A stretch of DNA of 64,000 nt, from NCBI RefSeq assembly GCF_021290925.1, contig NZ_JAJSLX010000003.1, forward strand, positions 248,001-312,000. Reading direction: 5' to 3'. This document shows positions 52,048 to 61,680 of this stretch, piece after piece. Below the pieces are notes generated by a model that was not told where the DNA came from, did not search any database, and saw only the letters and a program-made list of their open reading frames with translations. Origin of the DNA: Sessilibacter corallicola (GTDB taxonomy: Bacteria; Pseudomonadota; Gammaproteobacteria; Pseudomonadales; Cellvibrionaceae). The number at the start of each line of letters is the position of its first letter. The first letter of the stretch is position 1. A program made the position numbers and the translations under genes.

Positions 52048-52094
52048 CCGGCCAATCCATTCTAAAATTGCTTTAGAACGGATGAATTGGCCGG
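52048..52094. other. Long inverted repeat between ABC and dehydrogenase genes
   Basis: CCGGCCAAT / ATTGGCCGG outer stem with a further TCTAAA / TTTAGA arm. No T-tract follows on the minus side, so it is more likely an mRNA-stability or REP-like structure than a simple terminator. Confidence 0.65.
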
Positions 52095-52109
52095 AGTACT
52101 TGAAATTAA

Positions 52110-53213
52110 TTAAGCAGCCGATCGATTTAATTTATACAGAGATTGGCCGTCGTTGTTAAAGACATGGCAATGGCGTAGATCCACTTGTAATCCAACAGTG
52201 TCTCCATACTTGCCCTGATAATAACCTGGGGTGCGTACCGTCAACTGTTCATTGGCATCGGTATTTACGTAACAATACGTATCGCTGCCTAGATGTTCGG
52301 AAACGTCTAAACGCCCGGTAAAATTACTGTTGTTCTTGTCGGTTATCTGAATATGTTCCGGGCGAATACCAACTGTGACTGTGCTGCCTTTTGCAATTCC
52401 ATCACTAGATACCGGAATGCACATGTCGACGCCGGACGATAATTCTACGGTTAAACCCAATGAATTTGCCGATATTACTTTGGCTTGTAAAAAACTCATT
52501 TTCGGCATACCGAGAAAACCCGCTACAAAAATATTTGTCGGATTGTGGTAAAGCTCCATGGGTGAACCCACTTGCTCAATACGACCTTTATTAAGCACTA
52601 CTACTTTGTCGGCTAAGGTCATCGCTTCCACTTGATCATGAGTTACATAAATCATGGTGGCTTTTAAATCATGGTGCAAACGTGCAAGCTCTATACGCAT
52701 TTGAACTCTTAATGCGGCGTCTAGGTTCGATAACGGTTCGTCAAACAAAAATACTTTGGGGTGGCGAACAATGGACCGGCCTATAGCAACACGTTGACGT
52801 TGACCGCCGGAAAGTTCTTTCGGTTTCCGATCTAACAAGGCATCGAGTTCTAATATCTTTGCCGCGTCCATTATTTTTTTATCGATAATATGTTTGGGTT
52901 GTTTCGCAAGTTTAAGAGCAAACGCCATATTTTCTCGCACTGACATGTGCGGATACAAGGCGTAGCTCTGAAAAACCATCGCTAAATCGCGTTTTGCTGG
53001 AGCCGCATCGGTAATGTCTTTATCATCGATAAAAATATTACCGCCGCTCACTTCTTCTAATCCCGCAATGGAACGCAATAAGGTTGATTTACCACAACCT
53101 GATGGTCCCACAAACACAACAAATTCATTGTCGTATATATTGAGGTTGATGCCTTTTAGAATCTCAACATCGCCGTAAGACTTTTTTAGATCTTTTATTG
53201 TTAATTTAGCCAT
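52110..53213 (-). CDS. ABC transporter ATPase, MalK/SmoK type
   Basis: 367 aa. Walker A GPSGCGKST (about 37-45), Q-loop FQSYALYPHMSVREN, signature LSGGQRQRVAIGRSI, Walker B VFLFDEPLSNLD, H-loop TMIYVTHDQ. The C-terminal OB-type domain (about 240-360) is usual for sugar importers of the CUT1 class, where one ATPase may serve several operons. Last gene of the ABC set (SBP, two permeases, ATPase). Confidence 0.93.
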   Translation of the reverse strand: MAKLTIKDLKKSYGDVEILKGINLNIYDNEFVVFVGPSGCGKSTLLRSIAGLEEVSGGNIFIDDKDITDAAPAKRDLAMVFQSYALYPHMSVRENMAFALKLAKQPKHIIDKKIMDAAKILELDALLDRKPKELSGGQRQRVAIGRSIVRHPKVFLFDEPLSNLDAALRVQMRIELARLHHDLKATMIYVTHDQVEAMTLADKVVVLNKGRIEQVGSPMELYHNPTNIFVAGFLGMPKMSFLQAKVISANSLGLTVELSSGVDMCIPVSSDGIAKGSTVTVGIRPEHIQITDKNNSNFTGRLDVSEHLGSDTYCYVNTDANEQLTVRTPGYYQGKYGDTVGLQVDLRHCHVFNNDGQSLYKLNRSAA

Positions 53214-53228
53214 AGTCAGATACCTCTA

Positions 53229-54062
53229 TTATTTAACCGCGCCAAATGAAAGGCCACGTACTAACTGTTTTTGGCTGATCCAACCGAATATTAATATAGG
53301 CGCACAGGCCAAGGTCGAAACTGCGGATAATTTTGCCCAGAACAATCCTTCAGGGCTTGAATACGATGCAATTAATGCGGTTAACGGGGCCGCTTGAGAC
53401 GCGGTAAGGTTCAACGACCAAAACGCTTCATTCCAACTCAAAATAAGAGACAGTAACACCGTTGAAGCTAATCCCCCTTTACTCATGGGTAACAACACCT
53501 GCCAAATTTCTTGGAATAAGGTTGCGCCATCCATACGGGCAGCTTCGAGAACATCTTTAGGGATTTCTTTAAAATAGGTGTAAACCATCCAAATCATAAT
53601 CGGTAAATTAATCAACGTATAAATAATGATTAATCCGGTGCGCGTATCGAGTAAACTCAGGTTTTTAAACAACAGATAAATGGGTACTAGCACGCCGACA
53701 GACGGCAACATTTTTGTTGATAGCATCCAAAGTAAAATAGATTTGGTGCGCTTGGTTTCGTAAAACACCATTGAATAAGCCGCAGGAATAGCCAACAGCA
53801 TGCCAATAGCTGTAGAGCCAAATGACACCACGACAGAATTCCATGCAAATCGCAGATAATCACTACGTTCGTTTACCAATGTATAATTTTCTAAGGTTGG
53901 TGTGAAAAACAGTTGCGGTGGAGTTGCAAAGGCATCAATTTCTGTTTTAAAGCTGGTTAAAATCATCCAAAAAATAGGAAAGAAAATAACAAGCGCTACA
54001 CCCCAAGCAAGTAGGCCGATTAAAACTGTATTAAGCTGTTTGCCCTGTTTGATACTAAGCAT
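53229..54062 (-). CDS. Sugar/polyol ABC permease (MalG-like)
   Basis: 277 aa, six membrane helices, with the EAA loop EAARMDGATLFQEIWQVLLP that docks the ATPase. N-terminal IFFPIFWMILTSFKTEIDAF is typical of MalG-type CUT1 permeases. It pairs with the next permease to form the channel. Confidence 0.9.
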   Translation of the reverse strand: MLSIKQGKQLNTVLIGLLAWGVALVIFFPIFWMILTSFKTEIDAFATPPQLFFTPTLENYTLVNERSDYLRFAWNSVVVSFGSTAIGMLLAIPAAYSMVFYETKRTKSILLWMLSTKMLPSVGVLVPIYLLFKNLSLLDTRTGLIIIYTLINLPIMIWMVYTYFKEIPKDVLEAARMDGATLFQEIWQVLLPMSKGGLASTVLLSLILSWNEAFWSLNLTASQAAPLTALIASYSSPEGLFWAKLSAVSTLACAPILIFGWISQKQLVRGLSFGAVK

Positions 54063-54075
54063 ATCGCCCTCTCCT

Positions 54076-55023
54076 TTAATTCTTTTCAGTTAAACTTTTG
54101 CCGACTAATCTGACTAAGAAAAAAGCGGCTATATTGGCGAGTATTACGGCGATTAATCCGCCAGCAGATGCAAGACCGACATCAAATTGCAGCAAGGCTT
54201 GGCTGTAAATCAAATACGCTAAATTTGTTGTCTCGTATCCTGGGCCGCCGCTGGTGGTGGTAAAGATTTCAGCAAAAATCGATAACAAGAAAATTGTCTC
54301 GATCATGACCACCACCGAAATGGGCCGTGCCAAATGTGGTAACGTTAAATGAAAGAATATGTCAACCGGGCCTGCGCCATCGAGCCGGGCCGCTTCTTGC
54401 TGTTCTTGATCTAACGATTGTAACGCCGTCATTAATAGCAGTATGGCAAATGGCAGCCACTGCCAAGAAACAATCATAATGATGGAAAACAGCGGGTATT
54501 CGGTGAACCAGTCAACGGGTTCGGCGCCAAAAAATGTCCACATGGCTGCAAACACACCCGAGACAGGATGTAACAATAAGTTTTTCCACACCAATGCATT
54601 CACTGTCGGCATAATAAAAAATGGGGATATCAGCATCACCCGAACAATGCCTCGTCCCCAAAAAGCCTGATTAACGACAACGGATATTAATACACCCAAT
54701 ACGACGGTAATCAGTAATACCGAGCCGACTAACAACAGTGTGTTGCTCATTCCCGCAGCAAAGCTCTCGTCAGTGACGAAAAACTCAAAATTTTCTAACC
54801 CAACAAATTCGTTTTCTCCGGGATACAAAAGATTGAATCGAATCAACGAAAAATAGATGGTCATCGACAGTGGTATCAGCATCCAAGCCAATAACAATAA
54901 AACAGAGGGTGACACTAAGTAGCGGCTGATTTTTGCGTTTTGTTTTGCAATTCCCATGACACCACTCTCGCCTTTCTTGCCCGATTTAATATCACTCACT
55001 TTTAGGGTAGTTGTATTCATAGT
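54076..55023 (-). CDS. Sugar/polyol ABC permease (MalF-like)
   Basis: About 315 aa from the second ATG (55023; a start three codons earlier is possible). Six helices and EAA loop EAARLDGAGPVDIFFHLTLP. ISPFFIMPTVNALVWKNLLL and GPGYETTNLAYLIYSQALLQ are typical of SmoF/MtlF polyol permeases. The next permease gene starts 13 nt after its stop. Confidence 0.9.
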   Translation of the reverse strand, partial: TMNTTTLKVSDIKSGKKGESGVMGIAKQNAKISRYLVSPSVLLLLAWMLIPLSMTIYFSLIRFNLLYPGENEFVGLENFEFFVTDESFAAGMSNTLLLVGSVLLITVVLGVLISVVVNQAFWGRGIVRVMLISPFFIMPTVNALVWKNLLLHPVSGVFAAMWTFFGAEPVDWFTEYPLFSIIMIVSWQWLPFAILLLMTALQSLDQEQQEAARLDGAGPVDIFFHLTLPHLARPISVVVMIETIFLLSIFAEIFTTTSGGPGYETTNLAYLIYSQALLQFDVGLASAGGLIAVILANIAAFFLVRLVGKSLTEKN

Positions 55024-55090
55024 ACTTCTCATTGAACCGGTGCAATGTAATTAAATAAAAGAATCAATTTTTACAGAGAGTTGCTTTGGA

Positions 55091-55123
55091 GGAATGCAAT
55101 TCCATCGACTAGAATTGCATTCC
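55091..55123. other. Intercistronic hairpin between SBP and permease genes
   Basis: A 12-bp perfect stem GGAATGCAATTC / GAATTGCATTCC with 9-nt loop. No T-run on the minus side. In binding-protein operons such hairpins lower downstream expression or protect the 3' end of the upstream SBP message. Confidence 0.7.
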
Positions 55124-55160
55124 TTTCTTTAAATAGATATTTCCAGAGTGTGTTTAAAAA

Positions 55161-56474
55161 CTAGCGGTAATAACGAGCCCGTTTCATTTCACGAGTGGTG
55201 ATTTTTTGAGAACTTTTTAACGCCTGCTCCACAGTCATTGATCCTGCCAAGGCACCCGACATTAACTTACCAACCTGCGTAGCAATGGCTTGAAATTCTG
55301 GAATTGCCGCAAACTGAACGCCAATGTAAGGCTTTGGCTTTAGCGTTGAATTATTAGGATCCGCAAGGCTCATGGCCTCTAGAGTTTTTGCTGCAAACGG
55401 AGCCGCTTGCATGTATTGTTGATTCGCGTATGTCGATTGACGTGAGCCCGGAGGAATCGCAGCGATGCCATTGCGCTGTGCAATTAATTCACTGTACTCT
55501 TTTGACGTTGCCCAATAAATGAAGGTTTTGGCAGCCTCTTTTGCGTTCGAGCTGTCCGGTATGGCTAACGCCCAAGACCACAACCAACCCGCACCTTTGT
55601 CGGTGACTTGAGTCGGAGCTAACGCAAATCCTACTTTATCGGTCACTTCACTTTGCGTGGCGTCGGTGACAAACGATCCGGCAACCGTAGAGTCCATCCA
55701 CATAGCGCATTTGCCACTGCTGAATAACGCTAGGTTTTCGTTAAATCCATTTGAAGAGGCACCCGGCGGGCCATAGTTACTGAGCAAGTCTACGTAAAAA
55801 TTAACGGCAGAAGTCCACTCTTTTCCGGTAAATTCAGGTTTCCAGTTTTCATCAAACCAACGTCCGCCAAATGTGTTAACCATTGTGGTGAGAAACGCCA
55901 TGTTCTCTCCCCACCCTGCCTTACCACGCAAACAAATACCGTATTGCCCCTGCTCGGGTTCGTGCAACACTTTTGCGAACGATCTAATTTGCGTCCAGGT
56001 CGGTTGTTCTGGCATCTCCAGCCCGGCCTGCTCAAATAAATCAGTACGGTAATAAGTCATTGAGCTTTCGGCATAAAACGGCAACGCGTAAAGAGTACCG
56101 TCTACAGACAATCCGTTGCGCACGGAGGGAAAAATATCGTCGACATCGTAACTTTCTGGGACCGAACTCATGGGTTCTAACCAGCCTTTCTCACCCCAGA
56201 TGGGTGCTTCGTACATTCCTATTGTCATTACATCGAACTGACCGCCTTTGGTGGCAATATCGGTGGTTAAGCGCTGGCGCAGCACGTTCTCTTCTAGAAC
56301 GACCCATTCTAGGTCGATGTCTGGATACGCTTTTTCAAACTCTTTGGTTAACCCTTGCATACGCACCATGTCACCGTTATTGACCGTGCCGATAGTTACC
56401 TTGGTGGCCGCGTGGGTTAAGGGAATGGATGCAGCAAGACCTGCTGCAATTACTGCAGAAATAATACGATTCAT
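55161..56474 (-). CDS. Periplasmic sugar/polyol-binding protein
   Basis: 437 aa extracellular solute-binding protein family 1. Signal peptide MNRIISAVIAAGLAASIPLT then HAATKV. Family segments: GLTKEFEKAYPDIDLEWVVL, GGQFDVMTIGMYEAPIWGEK, FYAESSMTYYRTDLFEQAGL, FSSGKCAMWMDSTVAGSFV and APTQVTDKGAGWLWSWALAI. Close in form to the SmoE/MtlE mannitol/sorbitol binders. First gene of the ABC operon, divergent from the AraC gene. Confidence 0.92.
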   Translation of the reverse strand: MNRIISAVIAAGLAASIPLTHAATKVTIGTVNNGDMVRMQGLTKEFEKAYPDIDLEWVVLEENVLRQRLTTDIATKGGQFDVMTIGMYEAPIWGEKGWLEPMSSVPESYDVDDIFPSVRNGLSVDGTLYALPFYAESSMTYYRTDLFEQAGLEMPEQPTWTQIRSFAKVLHEPEQGQYGICLRGKAGWGENMAFLTTMVNTFGGRWFDENWKPEFTGKEWTSAVNFYVDLLSNYGPPGASSNGFNENLALFSSGKCAMWMDSTVAGSFVTDATQSEVTDKVGFALAPTQVTDKGAGWLWSWALAIPDSSNAKEAAKTFIYWATSKEYSELIAQRNGIAAIPPGSRQSTYANQQYMQAAPFAAKTLEAMSLADPNNSTLKPKPYIGVQFAAIPEFQAIATQVGKLMSGALAGSMTVEQALKSSQKITTREMKRARYYR

Positions 56475-56920
56475 ACTGTTGTTTGCCTCTAATTATTATT
56501 ATTGATTCTTAAATTATTATTAGCTGATAAAAACGATCTTTAATACTGATATTTCCATCATCAGTTGTTCACTTAACAGTTCAACTTTTGACAGATCATG
56601 TAATGACTAGAGCAACCATTACAACGTTATTCGTCAAAACAAACAAATACCCTTCGAATTTATTTTATGTACTATTTTGCCTCCTTTACCACATCAAGAA
56701 TGAACATTTTTTACACACATAACGGTAAGGCATTGATTTATCTATAAATAATTATCTGTAGTAAAAGTCGATAAAGTATCTATAATAATGCTCTTGTTGG
56801 TTAATTAAGACTTAAAACAAAAGCCCTAAACTGACGTTCGCACTTTTAAATAAAGATAATAACGACTTAGTTAAACCATAAAAATTCTGGCCAATCTTAC
56901 GATGACTCAGGCACACGGCT
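56475..56920. promoter_or_regulatory. Divergent promoter region, polyol operon and AraC regulator
   Basis: 446 nt without a gene. It separates the divergent SBP operon and araC-type gene and must hold both promoters and the AraC-family operator, though I cannot pick single boxes with confidence. It is AT-rich and contains ATTATTATTATTG and ATTATTATTAGC runs just upstream of the SBP. Confidence 0.6.
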
Positions 56921-57862
56921 ATGCTGTTACAAGAACTCGATAAAAAAATAATGCACAGCGAAAACTTACGAATTAAACCTGAATTTGAAGTTGTTACTCA
57001 GCAAGATGACGAGTCAATTCGTTATTTAAAACACGGTGCTCCCAGTCCTCTAATTCGCTGGCATTATCATAAAGAATACGAGCTACACCTGGTTAAAGCG
57101 ACTTCTGGAAAAATGTTTGTTGGTGATTACATTGGTAATTTTAGCCCAGGAAATTTAGTCTTAGCCGGCCCAGAATTACCTCATAATTGGATTAGCCATT
57201 TAGAAGATGGTGAATCTGTTCAAACGCGTGATCTAGTCATTCAATTTAGTCCTGCGTTTATAAAGTCCTGCCAACAAGTCATTCCGGAATTTAGTATTGT
57301 TGAATCTCTGTTGGAAAAATCCAAACTGGGCGTTGAATTTTTGGACCCAAGTACGGTGGATCGTGCGGCCCAGCTGTTTGAACGCATTGCCGATACCAAT
57401 GGCATGAAACGAATCGTTGTCTTTTTTCAGCTGCTTGAACTCTTAGCAACTAGCAGTGATATTCGAATATTGTCGAGTAATGATCACAAGCCGTTAATAG
57501 ATGACAAAAACATCGCCTGGGTTGATCACGCGGTAAAATTTATCGTAGAGAACTTTGATAAGAATCTAACGCTTGAAGAAACGGCCCAACACATGGGCAT
57601 GGCGGAAACTCATTTTTCTAAATACTTTAAAAAAGCATCCGGCCACCGATTTATTGACTTTGTTAATCATCTGCGAATTCACAAAGCCTGCGAATTACTG
57701 ACCCATACCGACACGCCAATTACCGATATTTGCTTCTCTGTGGGATTTAATAATATCTCTAATTTTAATCGACGTTTTTTTAAACTAAAATTAATGTCCC
57801 CGAGAGAGTACCGAAAATCGTCCCAAGCCGGGCTTTATCATCATAAAAAAGAGCCCGATTAA
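56921..57862 (+). CDS. AraC-family transcriptional regulator
   Basis: 313 aa. An N-terminal cupin-like sensor domain (IRWHYHKEYELHLVKATSGK, GNLVLAGPELPHNWISHL) and a C-terminal pair of helix-turn-helix motifs (LEETAQHMGMAETHFSKYFK and ICFSVGFNNISNFNRRFFKL). It probably activates the divergent polyol transport and catabolic genes on binding the polyol. A weaker ATG eleven codons downstream exists. Confidence 0.92.
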   Translation: MLLQELDKKIMHSENLRIKPEFEVVTQQDDESIRYLKHGAPSPLIRWHYHKEYELHLVKATSGKMFVGDYIGNFSPGNLVLAGPELPHNWISHLEDGESVQTRDLVIQFSPAFIKSCQQVIPEFSIVESLLEKSKLGVEFLDPSTVDRAAQLFERIADTNGMKRIVVFFQLLELLATSSDIRILSSNDHKPLIDDKNIAWVDHAVKFIVENFDKNLTLEETAQHMGMAETHFSKYFKKASGHRFIDFVNHLRIHKACELLTHTDTPITDICFSVGFNNISNFNRRFFKLKLMSPREYRKSSQAGLYHHKKEPD

Positions 57863-57876
57863 ACAATCAGGCTCCG
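57853..57876. terminator. Terminator between convergent AraC and porin genes
   Basis: GAGCC-GATT / AATC-GGCTC stem overlapping the AraC stop codon, with TTTTTT on the minus side for the porin transcript. Confidence 0.82.
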
Positions 57877-57884
57877 CAGTTAGT

Positions 57885-59213
57885 CTAGAAATTAAGACTA
57901 AATTGCAAACCAAGAATGACAGCGTCCTCTTCGTCATTAACCCCATTTGGGCTAACAATGTACTGAATGCTTGGCATAACTTCTATCGCCGGAGTAATAA
58001 CAAAATTGTAATTCAGCTCAATGGGATATTCATCGCTTTGCACGTCGATAGATTCTACGCCTTCAAGGGCGTTAAACCGTTCCTGAGCATTAGTAATGCG
58101 GCTGCTAACGCTGTTGCGCCCCACCGCAAGGCCAACTCGGTCGTTCGGTCTCGATTTAAAAGGTCCAACGTAGAAGCCACCCAACGCAGCAACACTGCCA
58201 ATTTGACTGACCTGATCGTCCGGGTTAATCAAACTTGCGAACATCCGTAAGCCACCACCCCAGGCGTTACGAGTGATTTGTTGCTCAAAATTTAAGAACC
58301 ACGCGTTGTCGGTGTCTTCAATTTCTGTGATATCGCTGGTTAAACCCGACGGTAAACCAGCCGAATTGATGACATTGTTTTTATCGATACTGCTACGGGC
58401 AATACCAATGCGGTAATTACCGTCGAGGCCGTTAGCAAATTTTGCCTGGTACTCTACTTCGCTAACCAACAATGTTCCACTTTCACCGCCCGATGTTGAT
58501 AATCTCAACCCTTGGCTGGTATCGGCATTTTGTGGGTTTGCGTCGTATGCGCCAACCTTAAAGTGCCAGCGCTTATCAGGCGTAAATGTTACCTGACCAC
58601 CTAGCGCGCTGAGCGGATCGCCATACCAGTTACTGCTGATAAAATTCGAAGAACCGCCGCTACAGAAGGTTAAATGTTGAAAAGCACAACTTTGAGCGAA
58701 GAAATCGGAACTTGGGAAAATGCGCCCTACTTTAAACCGTAAATGATCTTTAAACAGGCGTTGGTTTAACGAAAACTGCGTTAATCGGGTAACATTACCA
58801 CGGCCAAATATCTGTTGAGATTGTAATAAAAAAGGCAATTCTGCTTTATTATTAATTAATTCACCATTTCTGTTGGTGATTTCAACGATGAAGTCAGCAC
58901 CCGGCCAACCCACTAATTTTTCCAAATCAAAATATGCACCTAGGAATATTTGTGCCGCATTGGCCGTCGTATTATTCTCTCCACCAGAAAAATTATGCGC
59001 CGTTTGACTGAAATAACCGACCTTATAATTAAAACCACCATTCGATAAATGTGCTCTTGGCCCACCCCAATCACCACCAATATGATTTGCTGGGCTAAAA
59101 TCGTTACCGTGTGCAGAACCCGCGACAAATAGCGCAGACATTCCCAAAGAACACGTCGATAAAAACATTTTTCTTAATTTTGTTGGAAGGTATTGCTGGC
59201 ATTGAACATTCAT
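57885..59213 (-). CDS. OprB-type carbohydrate-selective porin
   Basis: About 442 aa from ATG 59213 (frame opens 21 codons earlier; an ATG 15 codons later would also leave a signal peptide). Signal segment MFLSTCSLGMSALFVAGSAH. The mature part begins with the OprB opening HIGGDWGGPRAHLSNGGFNY and shows IFLGAYFDLEKLVGWPGADF, LRFKVGRIFPSSDFF, and a beta-barrel end LGLQFSLNF. OprB porins let sugars through the outer membrane; its neighbour position suggests polyol entry. Confidence 0.9.
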   Translation of the reverse strand: MNVQCQQYLPTKLRKMFLSTCSLGMSALFVAGSAHGNDFSPANHIGGDWGGPRAHLSNGGFNYKVGYFSQTAHNFSGGENNTTANAAQIFLGAYFDLEKLVGWPGADFIVEITNRNGELINNKAELPFLLQSQQIFGRGNVTRLTQFSLNQRLFKDHLRFKVGRIFPSSDFFAQSCAFQHLTFCSGGSSNFISSNWYGDPLSALGGQVTFTPDKRWHFKVGAYDANPQNADTSQGLRLSTSGGESGTLLVSEVEYQAKFANGLDGNYRIGIARSSIDKNNVINSAGLPSGLTSDITEIEDTDNAWFLNFEQQITRNAWGGGLRMFASLINPDDQVSQIGSVAALGGFYVGPFKSRPNDRVGLAVGRNSVSSRITNAQERFNALEGVESIDVQSDEYPIELNYNFVITPAIEVMPSIQYIVSPNGVNDEEDAVILGLQFSLNF

Positions 59214-59276
59214 AAATATATCTCTGTTATAGTTATTTTGGTTTTTTGAATAAAGATGAAATAGAGAAAATTTCAC

Positions 59277-59680
59277 GGCGATTAACTTTTTTTATAGTTT
59301 TTACGAAGCTTTAAAAGCCTGAATAAATACATACACCAAAGCAGTAAAGCTCAGAATCAAATCAGTCATCCATGGAATAATTGGCGCGAGATTAGATTGG
59401 CTCGGTATTTATTTTTAGTATAAGAACCCTCTTCTTGAATGCTATACAACACAAAGAGCACAACTATATGCGGGTAAAGCAATGGAAAAGTTATTAGAGT
59501 TGGGTTATTACACGTCGAATCGCGTATTGGAACAAATACTGAACGTTTTCGGTTTATGTACTTTTTTGCCAATTTTTGGAGTTAATCAGAAGTTACTTAA
59601 AGCCAGAGAGATATACGGGCAGGAATCAGTGGGTGTGATAGGTTGAAAAGTGAAAAGACGCTTTGCGTTTAAGAATAAAA
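59277..59680. other. Gene-free region before the porin
   Basis: Porin promoter side. A 54-codon plus-strand frame (59482-59646, MEKLLELGYYTSNRVLEQIL) has only a weak ribosome site and nothing else to support it. No other feature. Confidence 0.4.
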
Positions 59681-59682
59681 AA

Positions 59683-59723
59683 AGCCATGACTATCGTAAA
59701 TTACCCCCTCAATAGTCATGGCT
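59683..59723 (-). terminator. Terminator after pgi
   Basis: 12-bp perfect stem AGCCATGACTAT / ATAGTCATGGCT with TTTTTTT on the minus strand. Confidence 0.9.
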
Positions 59724-59788
59724 AAAGGCACAGAAATGCTCGTTTTAAGGTTCCTTGTAAAAGGAAACTAGGTTTAAAATTGGCTCAC

Positions 59789-59828
59789 CGTCTATTATCG
59801 TAATCCCGCCGAAAACAGATAATAGACG
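59789..59828. other. Additional hairpin in the pgi 3' region
   Basis: 11-bp stem CGTCTATTATC / GATAATAGACG, 18-nt loop, no T-tract. It precedes the terminator and may stabilise the pgi message or mark a small 3'-UTR RNA. Confidence 0.65.
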
Positions 59829-59917
59829 GCTGCCAAAACCTATTGCTTTTTATCTCTTGATTTTAAAAGTTTAAAAAGCACCTAATATTAAAAATAGTAC
59901 GCCGTTTTTAATGTAAA

Positions 59918-61552
59918 TTATAAATCGTCAAGCTTAAGCGAATTTTGATAACGCTTTATTAAGCTTTGTGTAGAGGCATCAAAGGTACTGCCATCAATTT
60001 CATTGTTAATAACACCAGAAATTAATGTACTGATTTTTTTGCCCAGTTCTACGCCCCACTGGTCGAATGGGTTAATATCCCAAATAACACTTTGAACAAA
60101 TACTTTATGTTCATACAAGGCAATTAATGCACCCAGATTTTTTGGTGTTAGCTGGTCCATTAAAATCGTGTTGGTTGGTCGATTTCCTTCCATCACTTTA
60201 TGGTGTGCAAGCTGTTCGGATTCTTCGTCACTGTAACCAATGTCTATAAATTCCTGTTTGGCTTGCTCCAAGGTTTTTCCAACCATTAAGGCATAACTTT
60301 GGCTCAAACAATTGGCAAACAAATGCGTTTGATGGTCACTGTGTTCGTGGTGCGATTTTAACGGCGCAATAAAATCCACGGGTACCAAACGCGTGCCTTG
60401 GTGCAACAATTGGTGGAAGCTGTGTTGACCATTGGTGCCTGCTTCACCCCAAATAATTGGGCCAGTTGCTTGTTTGACTTGGCCTTTGTGTGCAGCGGAT
60501 TTACCGTTGCTTTCCATATCTAATTGCTGAAGATACTTTGGAAATAACCGCAAATCGTGCGCGTAAGGAATAATCGCGTGGGTATCTGCTCCCCAATAAT
60601 TGGTGTACCACACACCCAATAAAGCCAAAATTACGGGCATGTTTTTCTCAAGCGGTTGCTCGGAAAAATGGCTGTCCATTTCGGCGGCACCGGCCAGTAA
60701 TGCTTTGAAATTTTCCATGCCTAATCCCAAAGCGATGGGTAAACCGATGGACGACCACAGTGAATAACGTCCTCCCACCCAATCCCACATGGGAAATACA
60801 TTGCGCGCATCAATACCGAATTTTACGGCGTTTTCAACGTTAGATGTTGTAGCAACAAAATGTTTTGAGACATCAACATCAGCACCCAATGCTCGGGTTA
60901 ACCAATCTCTTGCGGTGGTTGCGTTGGTTAATGTTTCTAACGTCGTGAATGTTTTTGAAGCCACAACAAACAGTGTAGATTCAGGGTTCGCATATGCTAG
61001 CTTGGCTAACAAATCTGCGGCATCAACATTAGACACAAAATGACAACGGATGTTCTTTTGCTGATAAGGCTTTAATGCCTCTGTCACCATTAACGGCCCG
61101 AGGTCAGAACCCCCAATACCAATGTTAACAATATCGGTAATGGTTTTTCCGGTGGAACCGCGCCAACGACAGCTATGAATTGAATCAACAAACTCGGCCA
61201 TTTTTACGTGTACGTCGTCGACTAATGCTTTTTTATCTGCCGGAGTGTTCGGCGCACCTCGTAACGCGGTGTGTAATGCTGGGCGTTTTTCGGTGTAGTT
61301 AATGGCTACACCACCGAGTAACGCTTGAATTTTTTGTTCTAAGTTTTTTTCGCGTGCGGCGTTAAATAACAAGGCCATTGCACGACTATTTACTCGATTC
61401 TTTGAGTAATCTAAATAAAGTCCAGACGCTTCGCAGGAATAATCCTCGGTACGATTAGCGTCTTCTACAAACAAACTGATTAACGACTGCGATGCTAAAA
61501 CATTTTGTAATGCGAGCAGCTCGTCGTTATGGCTTAACGAGGGAATAGACAT
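59918..61552 (-). CDS. pgi: Glucose-6-phosphate isomerase
   Basis: 544 aa from ATG 61552 (frame opens ten codons earlier). Interconverts glucose-6-phosphate and fructose-6-phosphate in the cytosol. Signatures: VNIGIGGSDLGPLMVTEALK (sugar-phosphate site), MWDWVGGRYSLWSSIGLPIA (PGI signature 1), and GQHSFHQLLHQGTRLVPVDF with catalytic Glu/His region and the C-terminal PGI signature SVIWDINPFDQWGVELGKK. Full length for the family (about 545). It receives fructose-6-phosphate from the polyol pathway nearby. Confidence 0.97.
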   Translation of the reverse strand: MSIPSLSHNDELLALQNVLASQSLISLFVEDANRTEDYSCEASGLYLDYSKNRVNSRAMALLFNAAREKNLEQKIQALLGGVAINYTEKRPALHTALRGAPNTPADKKALVDDVHVKMAEFVDSIHSCRWRGSTGKTITDIVNIGIGGSDLGPLMVTEALKPYQQKNIRCHFVSNVDAADLLAKLAYANPESTLFVVASKTFTTLETLTNATTARDWLTRALGADVDVSKHFVATTSNVENAVKFGIDARNVFPMWDWVGGRYSLWSSIGLPIALGLGMENFKALLAGAAEMDSHFSEQPLEKNMPVILALLGVWYTNYWGADTHAIIPYAHDLRLFPKYLQQLDMESNGKSAAHKGQVKQATGPIIWGEAGTNGQHSFHQLLHQGTRLVPVDFIAPLKSHHEHSDHQTHLFANCLSQSYALMVGKTLEQAKQEFIDIGYSDEESEQLAHHKVMEGNRPTNTILMDQLTPKNLGALIALYEHKVFVQSVIWDINPFDQWGVELGKKISTLISGVINNEIDGSTFDASTQSLIKRYQNSLKLDDL

Positions 61553-61680
61553 AGTTTTAGCCCGAATGAATAACCGACACAAATAGTTTTCGATACTGTT
61601 CGTAGAAATTATTATTTTTAGAAATTATCGCAGTAATCACGGTAACTGCTGAGATACACCCCCAACAGTTACCGTTGACG

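Noticed and set aside
59482-59646. 54-codon plus-strand frame in the porin upstream region
   Set aside because: Weak ribosome site, no recognisable family, on the strand opposite to its neighbours. Not enough to call a gene.
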